64,000 nt of DNA from Nannochloris sp. 'desiccata' (Eukaryota > Chlorophyta > Trebouxiophyceae > Chlorellales > Chlorellaceae), in assembly GCA_019044685.2 (NCBI GenBank), contig JAGTXX020000015.1:868001-932000 (forward strand). Direction: 5' to 3'. Positions 1-9,908 of this stretch are shown piece after piece. The notes under the pieces were generated by a model. That model ran no database searches. It was not told where the DNA came from and saw only the letters and a program-made list of their open reading frames with translations. Each line of letters begins with the position of its first letter. The stretch's first letter is position 1. A program made the position numbers and the translations under genes.

Positions 1-2
1 CA

Positions 3-1196
3 TCGTTCCGTACTGAAGGGACTGAAATTTTGGCTGGGCATTTTATTCTTGATGACTGGTTTGAAAATCCCAAGGTGCTGAAAGAGCTTGATGATGCAGA
101 GGGTAAGGTAGCTGGAGGGTTTCTTTCTGTGCTGACTGCACCGTTAAAGGCTCTGGCTGGAATTTTCTTGGCTCCAAAAACGACGACAAAGGAAACTGTT
201 GCTGCAGGTGAGACAGCCCCTGCTGTTGAATCTGTTAGTGCCAAGGAAGAGGAACAATATTCTCCTACGCCAGCTCTAGTACCAGCAACTGCTGTTGCAT
301 CTACGAGTGTGATTAGAAAAGAAGAAAAGAGGCAAGAGGAAAAACGCATTCCTGCTGCGGGAGTGACGCCTCCTCCTGATCCGGTCACCCTTCCCCCGCG
401 CGCTGGTGTCCTAGCCCCTGAATCTCCTTTAGAAGAAGCTCTCGCTGCGTTTGAAGATCACCGAGACGCAGTATTACAAGCCGAAGAAGTCGAGGCAGCA
501 GCAGAATTTGAAGATGAAAATGAAGAGGATGAATTTTTGGCACAGCCAGTGGCTTTGGAATCAATCAAGCCTTTGTACGGAGAAGACGATTGGATGCGTA
601 AAGCGTACGAAACCCGTACTATTCGCTGGAACCGTGTCGCTGGAGCTGCAGCTGTCGTCGCTGCTACAAGTCTCCTTGCTGCTAGATCGTACCTTGGTCC
701 TCTTTTCTCTTACTCTACCTCGACATCAGCACCTTTTCCTACCTCTTTTGCTGCCACCTCTAACCCAGCAGGGACAAAAGCCCTTTCCCACAGTGAAGCT
801 ACTTCTCTCATCTCCAAGTGGCACAAGACCAAGGCAGCTGCTCTTGGGTCCTCCCACTCGCTCTCTGGTCTGTCTTCTGTATTATCGGGCGATTTGCTGA
901 AACAGTGGCAGGACCGTGCAGCTGCTTTACAAGCTAAAGGATGGCATTATACACATACTTTACACAGCAGCAAGATTGAAGATGTAGTGCCGGGCCCTGC
1001 CCCTGGTACTGCCATCATTACTGCGGCTTTTAAAGAAGGTGTTACCGTTCATAAAGGTTGTGAGGATGGCGGTACACCGAGCAACGGTGATCGTCAACAA
1101 CAGACGTTTATTTCAGAGTATAAGGTAGTGTATCAGACGATTAAGCAAGGAGATGCATGGATGCTTGTTTCCGCTGTTGTTCAGCAGACTCCTTAG
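3..1196 (+). CDS. ARC6: Plastid division protein ARC6-like, 3' part (5' truncated by window)
   Basis: The frame is open from the left edge, and its first in-window residues (near SFRTEGTEILAGHF) have no ATG, so this is the C-terminal part (397 residues) of a gene that begins outside the window. Near visible residues 1-30, the Phe-Arg then Asp-Trp-Phe-Glu-Asn-Pro pattern matches the region of plant ARC6 before its acidic linker. A Pro/Ala/Glu-rich linker follows, then one hydrophobic segment at about residues 209-232 (the ARC6 inner-envelope membrane span). The last 130 residues match the ARC6/PARC6 intermembrane-space domain (DUF4101), which starts with a Trp-His/Gln-Lys helix. ARC6 anchors the FtsZ ring at the inner chloroplast envelope and recruits PDV2 through this C-terminal domain. 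The paralogue PARC6/CDP1 is the main alternative. The gene ends tail to tail with NOL10. Confidence 0.85.
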   Translation, partial: SFRTEGTEILAGHFILDDWFENPKVLKELDDAEGKVAGGFLSVLTAPLKALAGIFLAPKTTTKETVAAGETAPAVESVSAKEEEQYSPTPALVPATAVASTSVIRKEEKRQEEKRIPAAGVTPPPDPVTLPPRAGVLAPESPLEEALAAFEDHRDAVLQAEEVEAAAEFEDENEEDEFLAQPVALESIKPLYGEDDWMRKAYETRTIRWNRVAGAAAVVAATSLLAARSYLGPLFSYSTSTSAPFPTSFAATSNPAGTKALSHSEATSLISKWHKTKAAALGSSHSLSGLSSVLSGDLLKQWQDRAAALQAKGWHYTHTLHSSKIEDVVPGPAPGTAIITAAFKEGVTVHKGCEDGGTPSNGDRQQQTFISEYKVVYQTIKQGDAWMLVSAVVQQTP

Positions 1197-1362
1197 AGAT
1201 TCGTTTAGAAAATGACCTACGTTGACACAGGGCGTGATCATACTACCTTTTTGCCCCTTTCTTTTTAAATGGCGTTTTCTTTCTTTCTTCCTTTCTTTTT
1301 CTTACGTTCTTGATTTTAAACTTAACTCTTATTGTAAGCACTGTTTGATGGAAAGAAGAGAG

Positions 1363-3784
1363 TTAATTACGGCCTCGGCCTCTACCACCTCCACGACCAC
1401 CACCGCCACGACCACCAGGACTGAAGCCACGACCGCCTCCACCACCGCCACGACCTCGACCACCACCTCTACCACCGCCACGATCACTTCTGCCGCGGCC
1501 TCTACCACCGCCGCCGTCTCTACCTCTACCTCTATCGCCTCCTCCTCCGAACCGACCACCCCGACCACGACCACCATCACCACCAAACGATCTTCTGGGC
1601 GTATACGACATTTCTCTACTTCCACCTAATCTCGGTTTATACCCCCCACTCTCTCCTAACGCAGCACTTCTTACGCCCAACGGCATCTCTTGTTGTGGCG
1701 CCAAAGACCGGCCCTCTCTAAATGCAGCAGCTGCACTATCGTCTTTTGCAGCAAACATACGTGGCTGTCTACCACCTTCACTAGATCCAGCATCACTATA
1801 TTTAAGCCGTTTATCAGGTCGATTTACTCTCCTTCTAGCGTCCTCTTCATCCTCATCTTCTGAATACTGATCTCCATCACTGCTCCCACTGGCGAGTTCC
1901 TCAAAATGCTCAGCAAGCAGCTGTCTATCTTTTGCAGGGTCTACATTCGGATGCAGTGCCTTATACTCTGCACTGCGCTCATCAACAGCGAATTCAGGAT
2001 CTTCAAACATAACTTTAAAGCGATCATCTTCAAGAAGCGACATTCCACCTGCAGCAGCAGCGTTCTTCTTTCTTTTCTTCGCTGCTGCTGCAGTGAGATT
2101 GACGTCACTGTTATCATCCAATCCAAGAAATTCGTCCTCAATATTACCACCATTACTACCACCAGCAGCTTCTTTTGCAGCTGCTTGTTCTTCTTGTTGC
2201 TGTTCTACTAAGATTCTCGCTGCCATGGTGGCATTGACTTTTGGTAGTTTTTTAGTCAACGAAATTCTGCTCTTTCTTTCTTCCTCCATCTTTTGAGCAA
2301 TACGTTTCTGACGATATGTATCATACGCAAATGGATCAACAATAGCTTTTGCTTTATGATATAATCTATTATCTACAAAGAACCCGTGCATATAGGCCCT
2401 TAACATGGGAGTACCCACAAGGTGAGTCAAACCCAATTTTTCTAGGTCCGTCCGAGTAATAAACCTGTAATCGTCGTACACCGTCGGATTTGTATTCTCT
2501 TCTAATTCCTCAGTAAGCGACTCTAAAAAGGAGCACCATCGTGGAGCAGGCCCCATAGAAGGAATGAAATACGCTTGGATGCGAGAAGCATCACAGGCGG
2601 CAACAACCAATCCGGAATCTTTTTGGATTGCCACATCATTGATATCGCACCCTTCTGAAGGTTCTATATTGGTATACCCCTCCCCAGTAGACGCATCCCA
2701 TATTTTGATGATGTGTCTGTCCGCGGAGATGACACGTTGGCGACCGATGTCGCCACCAAGGCCACCGCCATGTGAACCGCCAAAACCGCCTGAATGAAAT
2801 TTAATATCAACAATTTTGGAGTCGTACATGTGATCTTTGATTACTAAAGGACGCTGAGATCGTAGATCAAATAAAGCTACTAATCCTCCGGATGTACCTA
2901 CAGCGACATGCATACCGCTCTCGTCAAACCGACAGGCTGTGAGTGACTGGCCGCGACCTCCTGCCGCACCAGCGGCGTCAAGCCACCCAAGGGAGTCCCG
3001 CTGGCGAAGGTCGAAACATTCTAATCCGCCGTCTTCTCCAGCACAAGCCAGAAGACCGTGTGCAGGAGCGATGCCACAGACGTTTACTGCAGGGGACTTT
3101 GATATTAATGGCGATAGAAAACGACCTTCTGAAAGACTCAGACGATAGACTTCCGGGGAGCTTGATGCTACGAGCACTTCCGCTGTGAAAGGGCAGTATG
3201 CCAGATCTCTCCCAAATTTCGGGACACGTACTTTGTAATATGCCCCAAATTTAGCGTGGAAATTGAGAGATCGATCAGCACAGAGGAAAACCGCCTTGGA
3301 ATAATCATCTGTCAAAATTTGAAAATCAACAATTTCCGAGTCTAAATGCCGTTCAAATTTCATTGATAATTGGGATGTATCGTAGACTCTGACACGTGGA
3401 GGGTGATATCCAGTAGCGAATATGTACTGACCATCGTTTGTGAATTTAATGCGTTGGCAGGCGGCTGGGAAGTCGAAATCTTGAATGAGCTCAACACGAC
3501 GTTGGTACTCTTCGTCGCTTTTGAGAGATTTTTTCTTCTTGTCTGAGAGCCAGCCAGGGATGTTTTTGCCCCCTGCTACAGTGTAGACCTATAATGGTTT
3601 GATTCGGCAGAAATTGGAATTAAAATTGGCAAGTGTAATGAAAAACTAGGAGAAAAATGTCCGTCTAGCAGCTGAAAAGGAATCTAACGGAATCGAGTCG
3701 CATGCAACGTGAAAAGCGTATGTGACTAAGAATAAAGAATGTATTTACCTTGACACCGTCTGATGCTGATACTTTTAATGCCAT
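1363..3784 (-). CDS. NOL10: Nucleolar protein 10 (NOL10/Enp2), WD40 ribosome-biogenesis factor
   Basis: Two exons, 3784-3749 and 3588-1363, give about 753 residues. The intron has GTAAAT and TATAG ends and keeps the frame. The joined N-terminus (MALKVSASDGVK, then VYTVAGGKNIPGWLSDKKKK) matches the conserved NOL10 start, so the downstream Met at 3363 is internal. WD40-type beta-propeller repeats fill about residues 40-400. The NUC153 motif (RFKVMFEDPEFAVDER) follows near 560, and the last 90 residues are a Gly/Arg-rich (GAR) tail. NOL10/Enp2 is a nucleolar factor for 18S rRNA and 40S subunit maturation. The RGG tail is commoner in fibrillarin and nucleolin than in NOL10 and may add RNA binding; that is inference. 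The 5' end faces the inverted-repeat element. Confidence 0.93.
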
Positions 3785-3952
3785 TATGCTCTAATTATTT
3801 GAGATGCAAAATGATTATTAATTTATAAAATACTCAATAAATTGCCTGGCGGCGCGCTGAAAACTATATGTGATTTGATGTTTTAAACTCATTTTACTAT
3901 CCTTGCATTTTTAATTTTGTTATAAATTTGTCGCACACTTCAGTTTCTTAAA

Positions 3953-3979
3953 AGGCGTGTTCACACCGAGGCGGTTCCA
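3953..3979 (+). repeat. Left terminal inverted repeat, 27 bp perfect
   Basis: Exact reverse complement of 4616-4642. It contains a short inner palindrome (GTGTTCACAC). Confidence 0.93.
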
Positions 3980-4615
3980 AAAATTTTATAACTGTCAGCG
4001 CGGGGTTCCAGCAGGGTAGCAAAGCTATTTTTTGCAACTCTCCTATTTAGCAGAGTTCCAGTTGGAACCCACTTTTTCCATTTTGGAACCCAGTTTATTT
4101 TTCCAACTGCCACTTTCTTCGGCCTTGGTTCGAGGGTCAATTAAGCCCCATATTCGCTGATTTTGCCTTTAAATCAACTTCACTATTTATGTAAACATGC
4201 TACCATCGCCCAGTGCGGATCAGGAACCATGCCTAACGACCCTGATCATCGCAATGATGGGAATGAGGAGCATTTCCCACCAATGCTTCAAGAAGATGAA
4301 CTTGACAGCCTTCTGCATCAGATTTTCATCATCATTCAACAATAAACATCTGGGTTGAACAACAACCCCGTGTTCAACCAGGATTTCGTGCAACCAATGA
4401 TCTCTTCGAAATTATCAATTTTCGAAAAGATCAGTGCGATCGGCGCAGCTTGCATTCTTGGCGGCCTTCTAGAGCTCTAATTTATATTTTGAAATTGAAT
4501 TGATAAGGTTTACAGGGAAGAAGCGGCCAAAATATGATGCCTCAAACTTGCAGGTTGAAGAGTCGTTAAAAATAGGTGGGGTTCCAGGGTGGTTCCAAAA
4601 TTAATTAAAAATAGC

Positions 4616-4642
4616 TGGAACCGCCTCGGTGTGAACACGCCT
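4616..4642 (-). repeat. Right terminal inverted repeat, 27 bp perfect
   Basis: Exact reverse complement of 3953-3979, with no mismatch over 27 bases. Confidence 0.93.
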
Positions 4643-4652
4643 AAAGAAACTG

Positions 4653-5044
4653 AACTTTCAATATTTTAGAGTATTTTCAAAATAATTTTGCGTGGGGGAT
4701 GAGAAAGCGAGGCTGGGAGATGGCTGGGAACTGGCATTTAAACGCCATTTTGAGCAATCCCTGCAAAGAGAAAATGAACACCACATGCCAGCGAGTGGCG
4801 TCAGCTGCCTGCTCGTAGAAAGTTTGAAGGCGGCACTTCACTGAATGGCAACCGGGGCATACTACGTCCAGAGCAGGATGGAATGGAGCTTGATTTTGCG
4901 TTGCGGAATACACACCATTTATTAAATTAATGACTATGCTACAAGCTAATCTACTACTCAAAAAAAAGGAGAGCTGTTCACTGCAGTGCCTTTACACGGA
5001 GTTTAGCCTCAAGGCGGAGGGCTCCTTTCTTTAATTTTTAGTTT
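4653..5044. other. Spacer between transposon-like element and ALG1 stop; no convincing gene
   Basis: A minus-strand frame of 94 codons (4677-4961) includes a CPGCHSVKC run, but no family, convincing splice structure or upstream exon is evident. The 3' UTR of ALG1 probably lies here: TTACA, the reverse complement of the TGTAA poly(A) pentamer, occurs near 4990. Confidence 0.4.
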
Positions 5045-6787
5045 TCAAGGTTTTCTGCGTGTTCCCTGGATAACAGGTAAAGCTGTCTTTGTCCAGCTAT
5101 CATGCCATCGTGTCATACTACTACCAGCTACGCCTCTCCTCAACTTTGCCAAGACAGAAGACTTTTTACCGTTCTCATCAGCAACTTCGGGAAAACCCTC
5201 CAAGCCTTCTTGCAATGCCATCGCCAGCTCTTCTGCTGACGAAAACAGCAATCCATTGCGTCCCTGTGCTACCAGTTCGTGGATACAGTTGTAGGATAGA
5301 GCACAGACTGGCAATCCAGCGCCAAACATATCAACCACCTTCATTGGCAGATCCAACCCAGAAGACGACGAATGGAGCGAGATTCCCATATCGGCAGATC
5401 CTAATAAAAGGGGGTAATCTCCTGGATCTAGCCATGCCGTTCTGAAAGCCACATACCGGAGATCGAGTTGACGCATACGGGATTCGAATTCTGTGCGTTG
5501 TGGGCCACGTCCAGTCACAAAAATAAGTAAACGCGGGTGAGAACTCGTTCCTGATCTTGTGGTACAGGTGGTAACGGTATTATTGCTCTTAGCTGCTGCT
5601 GCATCATAAGCCTGCGCTGCAGCCAGAAGAAGTCCAAAATCTTCATCTGGAGTCCAGCTTGTACTTGTAACTACAATTGCAGGACGTTCTGGACGCAAAG
5701 AGATATTACTACCATGAGGAGCAGCGGCAGTGGTGGTGGTGGTCGTCGCCGACCTCAGCGTGCACAGCGTCGTCTCGCCTTTGCCGCCGCTGTTCTTATT
5801 ACCTAGCATTGCAGCAAAATCATTCGGATGCATCCCTTCTGAAATAGTACTTTCCAACCGAAGCAACAATTCATGCTTCTCTACTAGCGTTGCAGGCCTG
5901 AAAAACTCAGGTGGTCGATCATAGAACACCGTCGCTTTAATATTCCAATTTTTCATCAACTCTTCTTGCATTGCTTTTGTAACGCAAAACCCTCCATCTG
6001 CCTTCCTACCCCAATATCTCTCGTACTTTTCTGCTAAACGGACAAGCTGATGCCCACGTCCCATGGTTAAGGCCATTAATGTGTACGCAAAATTGTGCCA
6101 ATCGTATATAAGACGAGCTCGATGGCGGCGAGCGGCAAGCCAACAGGCCACCATGGTAGGTAGCGCTGGAGGGAGCTGGAGCAGGATGACGTCCGGTTTT
6201 GGGAGAGAGACGAGAAGCATCCATAAAAGCGCAAACAGCTGGAGAATGGCTTTTAGAGGGAGAGCCAAAGGGCGAGGTATCTTCGAAACCCAGCGTGGCC
6301 TGTTCACAGGAGAAACATATTTTTCGTTGGTTGAGTAACAAAGAAGGAACAAAATATATATATAAAGATTAAATTGATAACTGTCAACGTGTGAATGTAT
6401 ATGTTCAACGAGAGAAAACTATATCTATGCGCACTACAGAAAATTATGCAATGTATGCAGTAGACAGTTATTGTATTCGTACTTACAAATCTGGTATGTA
6501 GTTCAGAGTGACGGTGCCATCAGCTACCGGCGCTTGAAGTTCGGATATCAAATCAGCTCCACGATAGCCAACTAAATTCACAGTATATCCTTCCTGTGCA
6601 AATAAATATGCAACAGTTCAGTCAGGAAAATTCCATGATTATTGCGAAAAGAGTTGGGGGTTCAGAGGAGTAAAAAGGGTCGTCGGGTTGTTTTTCTACT
6701 TACGGTTTTGCAAAGGGATGATGTGTGATATTGCATCCGTGGGCTGCGTCCTACGTCGCCTAGGACTACAACCCATGCACGAGTCAT
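5045..6787 (-). CDS. ALG1: Chitobiosyldiphosphodolichol beta-1,4-mannosyltransferase (ALG1)
   Basis: Three exons, 6787-6704, 6593-6487 and 6299-5045, give about 481 residues with frame preserved across GT-AG introns. The start MTRAWVVVLGDVGRSPRMQY is the ALG1 hallmark. Exon 2 adds the EGYTVNLVGYRG strand, and exon 3 carries a hydrophobic membrane-associating segment and LIYDWHNFAYTLM. The C-terminal half has the GT-B donor-binding region (TSTSWTPDEDFGLLL, GRGPQR, SSSSGLDLPMKVVDMFGAGLP). ALG1 adds the first mannose to GlcNAc2-PP-dolichol on the cytosolic face of the ER during N-glycan assembly. As in plants, there is no long N-terminal anchor before the first glycosyltransferase strand. An insertion of about 40 residues, rich in Ser and Thr, sits between the two lobes. 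The gene is head to head with the J-domain gene. Confidence 0.93.
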
Positions 6788-7285
6788 TGTATGGTTTGGG
6801 ATTCACGCTTTTTGAAGGGTATTTCAGCTCCAAGTAAAGATAATAAATAAAGATTTAAAGTTGTGATCAAAATTGTTAATCAAGGACTCGTATGCGAGCT
6901 ATAGCTGCGCGAATATAAAATTTAAATACCACATAAGCTCATCAATTAAAGGACTATGCCTGATGATCGAAATTCTTCTCAATAAATCTTGCTTTTGTTC
7001 AAAAATTCAAGCCCAATATTTTTTCACCATCATAAAATATCTAAACGCCTTCCTTTTCAGCCACATAAATTTCGGCTTTATAGCAAATGCATAAGCAATG
7101 CTTTACAAGTTTATTCCTTCAAGGCGATGGCGACGACGAGCTGTTTGTGGGCACCGCATAGCGATGTGCCAATGGCTTTAGTTCAAATGTCCTGGCACGT
7201 TAACTCAAAATCTTTCTTAATTAAAAAGGGAAAATATCCATACAATTGATAGGATCAGCGGGCGCTCGAGATAACCCTTCCTAGT
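6788..7285. other. Head-to-head promoter region between ALG1 and J-domain gene
   Basis: AT-rich 498 bp between two divergent start codons. Small frames here show no family features. It probably holds both promoters and 5' UTRs, but no specific element can be recognised. Confidence 0.5.
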
Positions 7286-8746
7286 ATGACTTCTAGTGGC
7301 GAAGATGACATCCCATTAGCAAAGAGGCAAAAATACCTGCAGCAGGAGCGTGGTGTGCAAACAAAGCTACCAACAACGGAGCCACAAGAAGAGAAAACTG
7401 TCTCACCAGACTCTGATTACATCGTCATTGATTCTTCAGAAGATGAAGACGTCATTGTTGGTCAACCCGCTGCAGCCACCGCCTCCGCTCTTCCACTACG
7501 GGCTCAATGGCTACCAATACCTCTTAGACCTATTAATTATGGCAGAAAGAGTGCTTCAATAGAGAAAGAAGCTCCGCCTCCTGATATTGCCGTTGAAGCT
7601 CAAGAAAAAATCGAAATAGAGGACGAAGAGGAAGAAGAAATCATCGAACTTTCATCGACCACCGAAGAGGGACAAGACAACAATGATGATGAGGTAAGGT
7701 ACGAAAGAGAAATAGAAACAGCAAGGAGAGTAGAACAAGAAGTCATATTACTAGGCCACGGTACTAGCGATGATGGAAAAATGAGGGAACACGCAATAAA
7801 ACGTCCTAGAGCACCACCACCACCACCGCTACAGATGACGGCGCTACCTTCCCCAAGCCGGCAAGTACGCCCTTCTCCTCGTCCTCCTATTGCTCCGATT
7901 GCCCCTTCTGGTTCTCGACTTAACCCTTCTCAACGACCATATAACAATAGGAATGGGAATGCAACAGGAGGTCCAGGTAGACCACTAAGATCAACTGATG
8001 TCCTCGACACCCCCTATGAATTTCAAAGTTGGGAGGCGGCATCAGAATTTAAAAGAAAGTTTCATAGCGGTGGTAGTACGAGTGGAATTCTACGACCATC
8101 ATCACGTGGATACCCTGCTATCAATCAATCTGCAGTGGATAAACGCGCAAAACAAATTCTACATGAAATGACACAGGTAAAGCAACAAGCAGTGCAAAAA
8201 TCTCAAGTTGCATGGACAGCAGCGGCATTAAAATGGCGAGAAAAAAATAAACCGAGCGAAGCTGAGTTGAAAAGAAGAGCTCAAGAAGATTCAGCACGTG
8301 CTTCTGAAGCTGCACGGAGAAGGGCGAAAATAACTCCGATGGCACACTCGGCTAGAGCAGCAGAATCTGAGGGGGGTAGAAACAACAGAGGGGGCGGCGG
8401 CAGGGGTAATTATAATAATACTAGTATCGGCGGTGTTATAAATGATAAGGATGACCCACCACCACCACGCCCTGCAGCGAATGCTCCTGAACTTGAACGT
8501 AGATCGTATTACCGTAATATAGCACAAAGGAAAGTCGCGCATGCAAGTTCATTCGCTCAAGTATTAAACCTGTTGGGGGTACCATGTGATGATCCTTTGC
8601 AGATTAAATACTCGTATCGTATTGCTGTGAGAATGTTCCATCCTGATTCGAATAGTAAAGAGAAGGTCTGGAATACTCCAGAAGAGAAGGTACAGGCAGA
8701 AGAGGTTATGAAAATTATAAATGAAAGAAAGGAAAGAGATTATTAA
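7286..8746 (+). CDS. J-domain protein with acidic N-terminus and SUMO-interaction-like motifs
   Basis: A single exon encodes 486 residues. The C-terminal 70 residues form a J-domain-like fold with an intact HPD motif (MFHPDSNSKEK, about residue 450) and the flanking helices seen in a small plant group of C-terminal J proteins. J domains stimulate Hsp70 ATPase activity. The N-terminal 130 residues are acidic and contain two hydrophobic runs followed by acid and serine, DYIVIDSSEDED (about residues 44-55) and EEEIIELSSTTEE (about 114-126), which fit the SUMO-interaction consensus. The middle is disordered and rich in Pro, Arg and Gly, with basic patches. A nuclear co-chaperone that reads SUMO is a reasonable inference, but no close named orthologue was recognised. 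The gene ends tail to tail with the RING-CH gene. Confidence 0.8.
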   Translation: MTSSGEDDIPLAKRQKYLQQERGVQTKLPTTEPQEEKTVSPDSDYIVIDSSEDEDVIVGQPAAATASALPLRAQWLPIPLRPINYGRKSASIEKEAPPPDIAVEAQEKIEIEDEEEEEIIELSSTTEEGQDNNDDEVRYEREIETARRVEQEVILLGHGTSDDGKMREHAIKRPRAPPPPPLQMTALPSPSRQVRPSPRPPIAPIAPSGSRLNPSQRPYNNRNGNATGGPGRPLRSTDVLDTPYEFQSWEAASEFKRKFHSGGSTSGILRPSSRGYPAINQSAVDKRAKQILHEMTQVKQQAVQKSQVAWTAAALKWREKNKPSEAELKRRAQEDSARASEAARRRAKITPMAHSARAAESEGGRNNRGGGGRGNYNNTSIGGVINDKDDPPPPRPAANAPELERRSYYRNIAQRKVAHASSFAQVLNLLGVPCDDPLQIKYSYRIAVRMFHPDSNSKEKVWNTPEEKVQAEEVMKIINERKERDY

Positions 8747-8957
8747 GACGAGAGAGTTGGGGAGGGGAACAATGTTAATTTTTGTTTGGTGCCCTGCTGC
8801 CGCAATTTCACGTGTCGTTTTATCAACATTTACTTATTTCATTTAATTGTTATTTTTTTACATCTTTTCTCTGTACAATAGTGCAAGTTATAGATGAGCA
8901 AGAACTAGGTCAAGAAATTACGAGAAGAGGTATCGGTAACGATCAAATTAGTTATTT

Positions 8958-9607
8958 TTATTCAGGACCGGCGCTGCTGCTGCTATTGCTGCTGCCTCTT
9001 TGTCTACTGGTCCCTGGGAGGAAAATAGATTTGCCAACAGTACGGAATGAACGCGCAGCTAGTAGACACTTTGTAGACATAGCTTGCTTCATTACACTCC
9101 ATTTTGATGGACCGTTCATGCCTTGATGGCGACTATTTTGCCTTCTCTCAACCCTGGCAGCAAGAGCAATTTGACGCTGTGATCTTTGAGGTCGCGTTGG
9201 CAGTGGGGGTGGGGTTTTCTTTTCAGAGAGCTCAGAGAGTAGTTCAACGAGCTTCAATGTCTCAGTTGCAGGCCATTGAACTTTTGAATCGCATATTTCA
9301 CAATGCCAAGGCTTGGATGTTCGTTTGAGCTGCCATTTAACAAGACATCTGCGAATTGAAACATGTGATCTAAGATTGTCATCTTGAAAATATTTTGTCT
9401 ACAGACTTCTAAGCACCGTTTCCCGGCAGATTGGCTGTATATTTACCTCCCATGAACTCCATCTAAACTCCCTTTACAGTCACAAACTCCGTGTAAAAGA
9501 GGAGAGTCGTTACTACCTTCAGCGAAACATATTTTGCAAAGGGCTAATTCCTCTTGCTCATCGTCTTGTTCCGCGTTACTGGCCTCCAAATGCCCTAAAC
9601 TATCCAT
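8958..9607 (-). CDS. RING-CH (MARCH-type) zinc-finger protein, small, probably soluble
   Basis: Assembled from exons 9607-9447 and 9348-8958 (GTAAAT...CGCAG intron, frame kept), giving 183 residues. The exon junction falls inside the finger and restores a C4HC3 RING-CH pattern: CKIC (about residues 24-27), CDC (42-44), His 52, Cys 55, and CEIC (about 69-72). The spacing is C-x2-C-x14-C-x-C-x7-H-x2-C-x13-C-x2-C. RING-CH domains bind E2 enzymes and give ubiquitin-ligase activity. Most MARCH-family ligases carry transmembrane helices after the finger. Here the tail is basic, Arg/Gln/Ser-rich, and has no clear membrane span, so a soluble or nuclear ligase is inferred. No specific orthologue was recognised. 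Confidence 0.82.
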
Positions 9608-9908
9608 ATTTATTTCATTTTGAAAGGTATTGATTCGTAAAATGTTCCTTTAGCTATCCCTTGAACCAACAAAACGGTCAACACCTAAATTGAAGCTGTC
9701 CAACTCAACTCGACTGTCAAATTCAGAAGAAGAAAAAGCTGAAATCCAGCTGTGTGGAATAGTATTACAACAGCAAATTCAAATATATCAGCGTGATAAT
9801 CACAATCTTCAACAGTATAAGGCAGTACACTAATAATACAAGATAATTCTGGCCAAAATTGCAAAGAAAAAAAAGCCTTAAGAAATCTCTCTCTCCTTCT
9901 CACTTTTT
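9608..9908. other. Spacer between RING-CH start and pyruvate kinase stop (same strand)
   Basis: 301 bp holding the pyruvate kinase 3' UTR and the RING-CH promoter. TTACA near 9764 may be the kinase poly(A) pentamer on the minus strand. Nothing else was recognised. Confidence 0.45.

Larger units (their letters stand above)
3941..4652. mobile_element. Non-autonomous DNA-transposon-like element with terminal inverted repeats
   Basis: The 27 bp at 3953-3979 (beginning AGGCGTGTTCACACCGAGGC) are repeated exactly in inverted orientation at 4616-4642. Just outside, CAGTTTCTT (3941-3949) is mirrored by AAGAAACTG (4644-4652), so the full inverted repeat is about 37 bp with a 2-base length difference. 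The interior of about 690 bp is AT-rich, has several GGTTCCA/TGGAACC copies near both ends, and has no intact transposase. A 60-codon frame (4163-4345) continues past one stop for about 40 codons and may be a relic. The GTGTTCACACC core resembles termini of some PIF/Harbinger (ISL2EU) elements. No clean target-site duplication is visible: only AAA is shared next to the 27-bp core. It lies in the spacer upstream of NOL10. Confidence 0.8.

Noticed and set aside
1222..1629. Thr/Ala-rich frame opposite the Gly/Arg tail of NOL10
   Set aside because: It is the antisense shadow of GGN/CGN codons in the RGG region.
4677..4961. 94-codon minus-strand frame with CPGC..KC next to the transposon-like element
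   Set aside because: Only four Cys/His residues, no recognised family, no good start or splice sites; likely spacer or decayed sequence.
8782..9126. Plus-strand frame opposite the RING-CH exon 2
   Set aside because: Leu-rich complement of Ser/Gln/Arg codons, with no start context or family.
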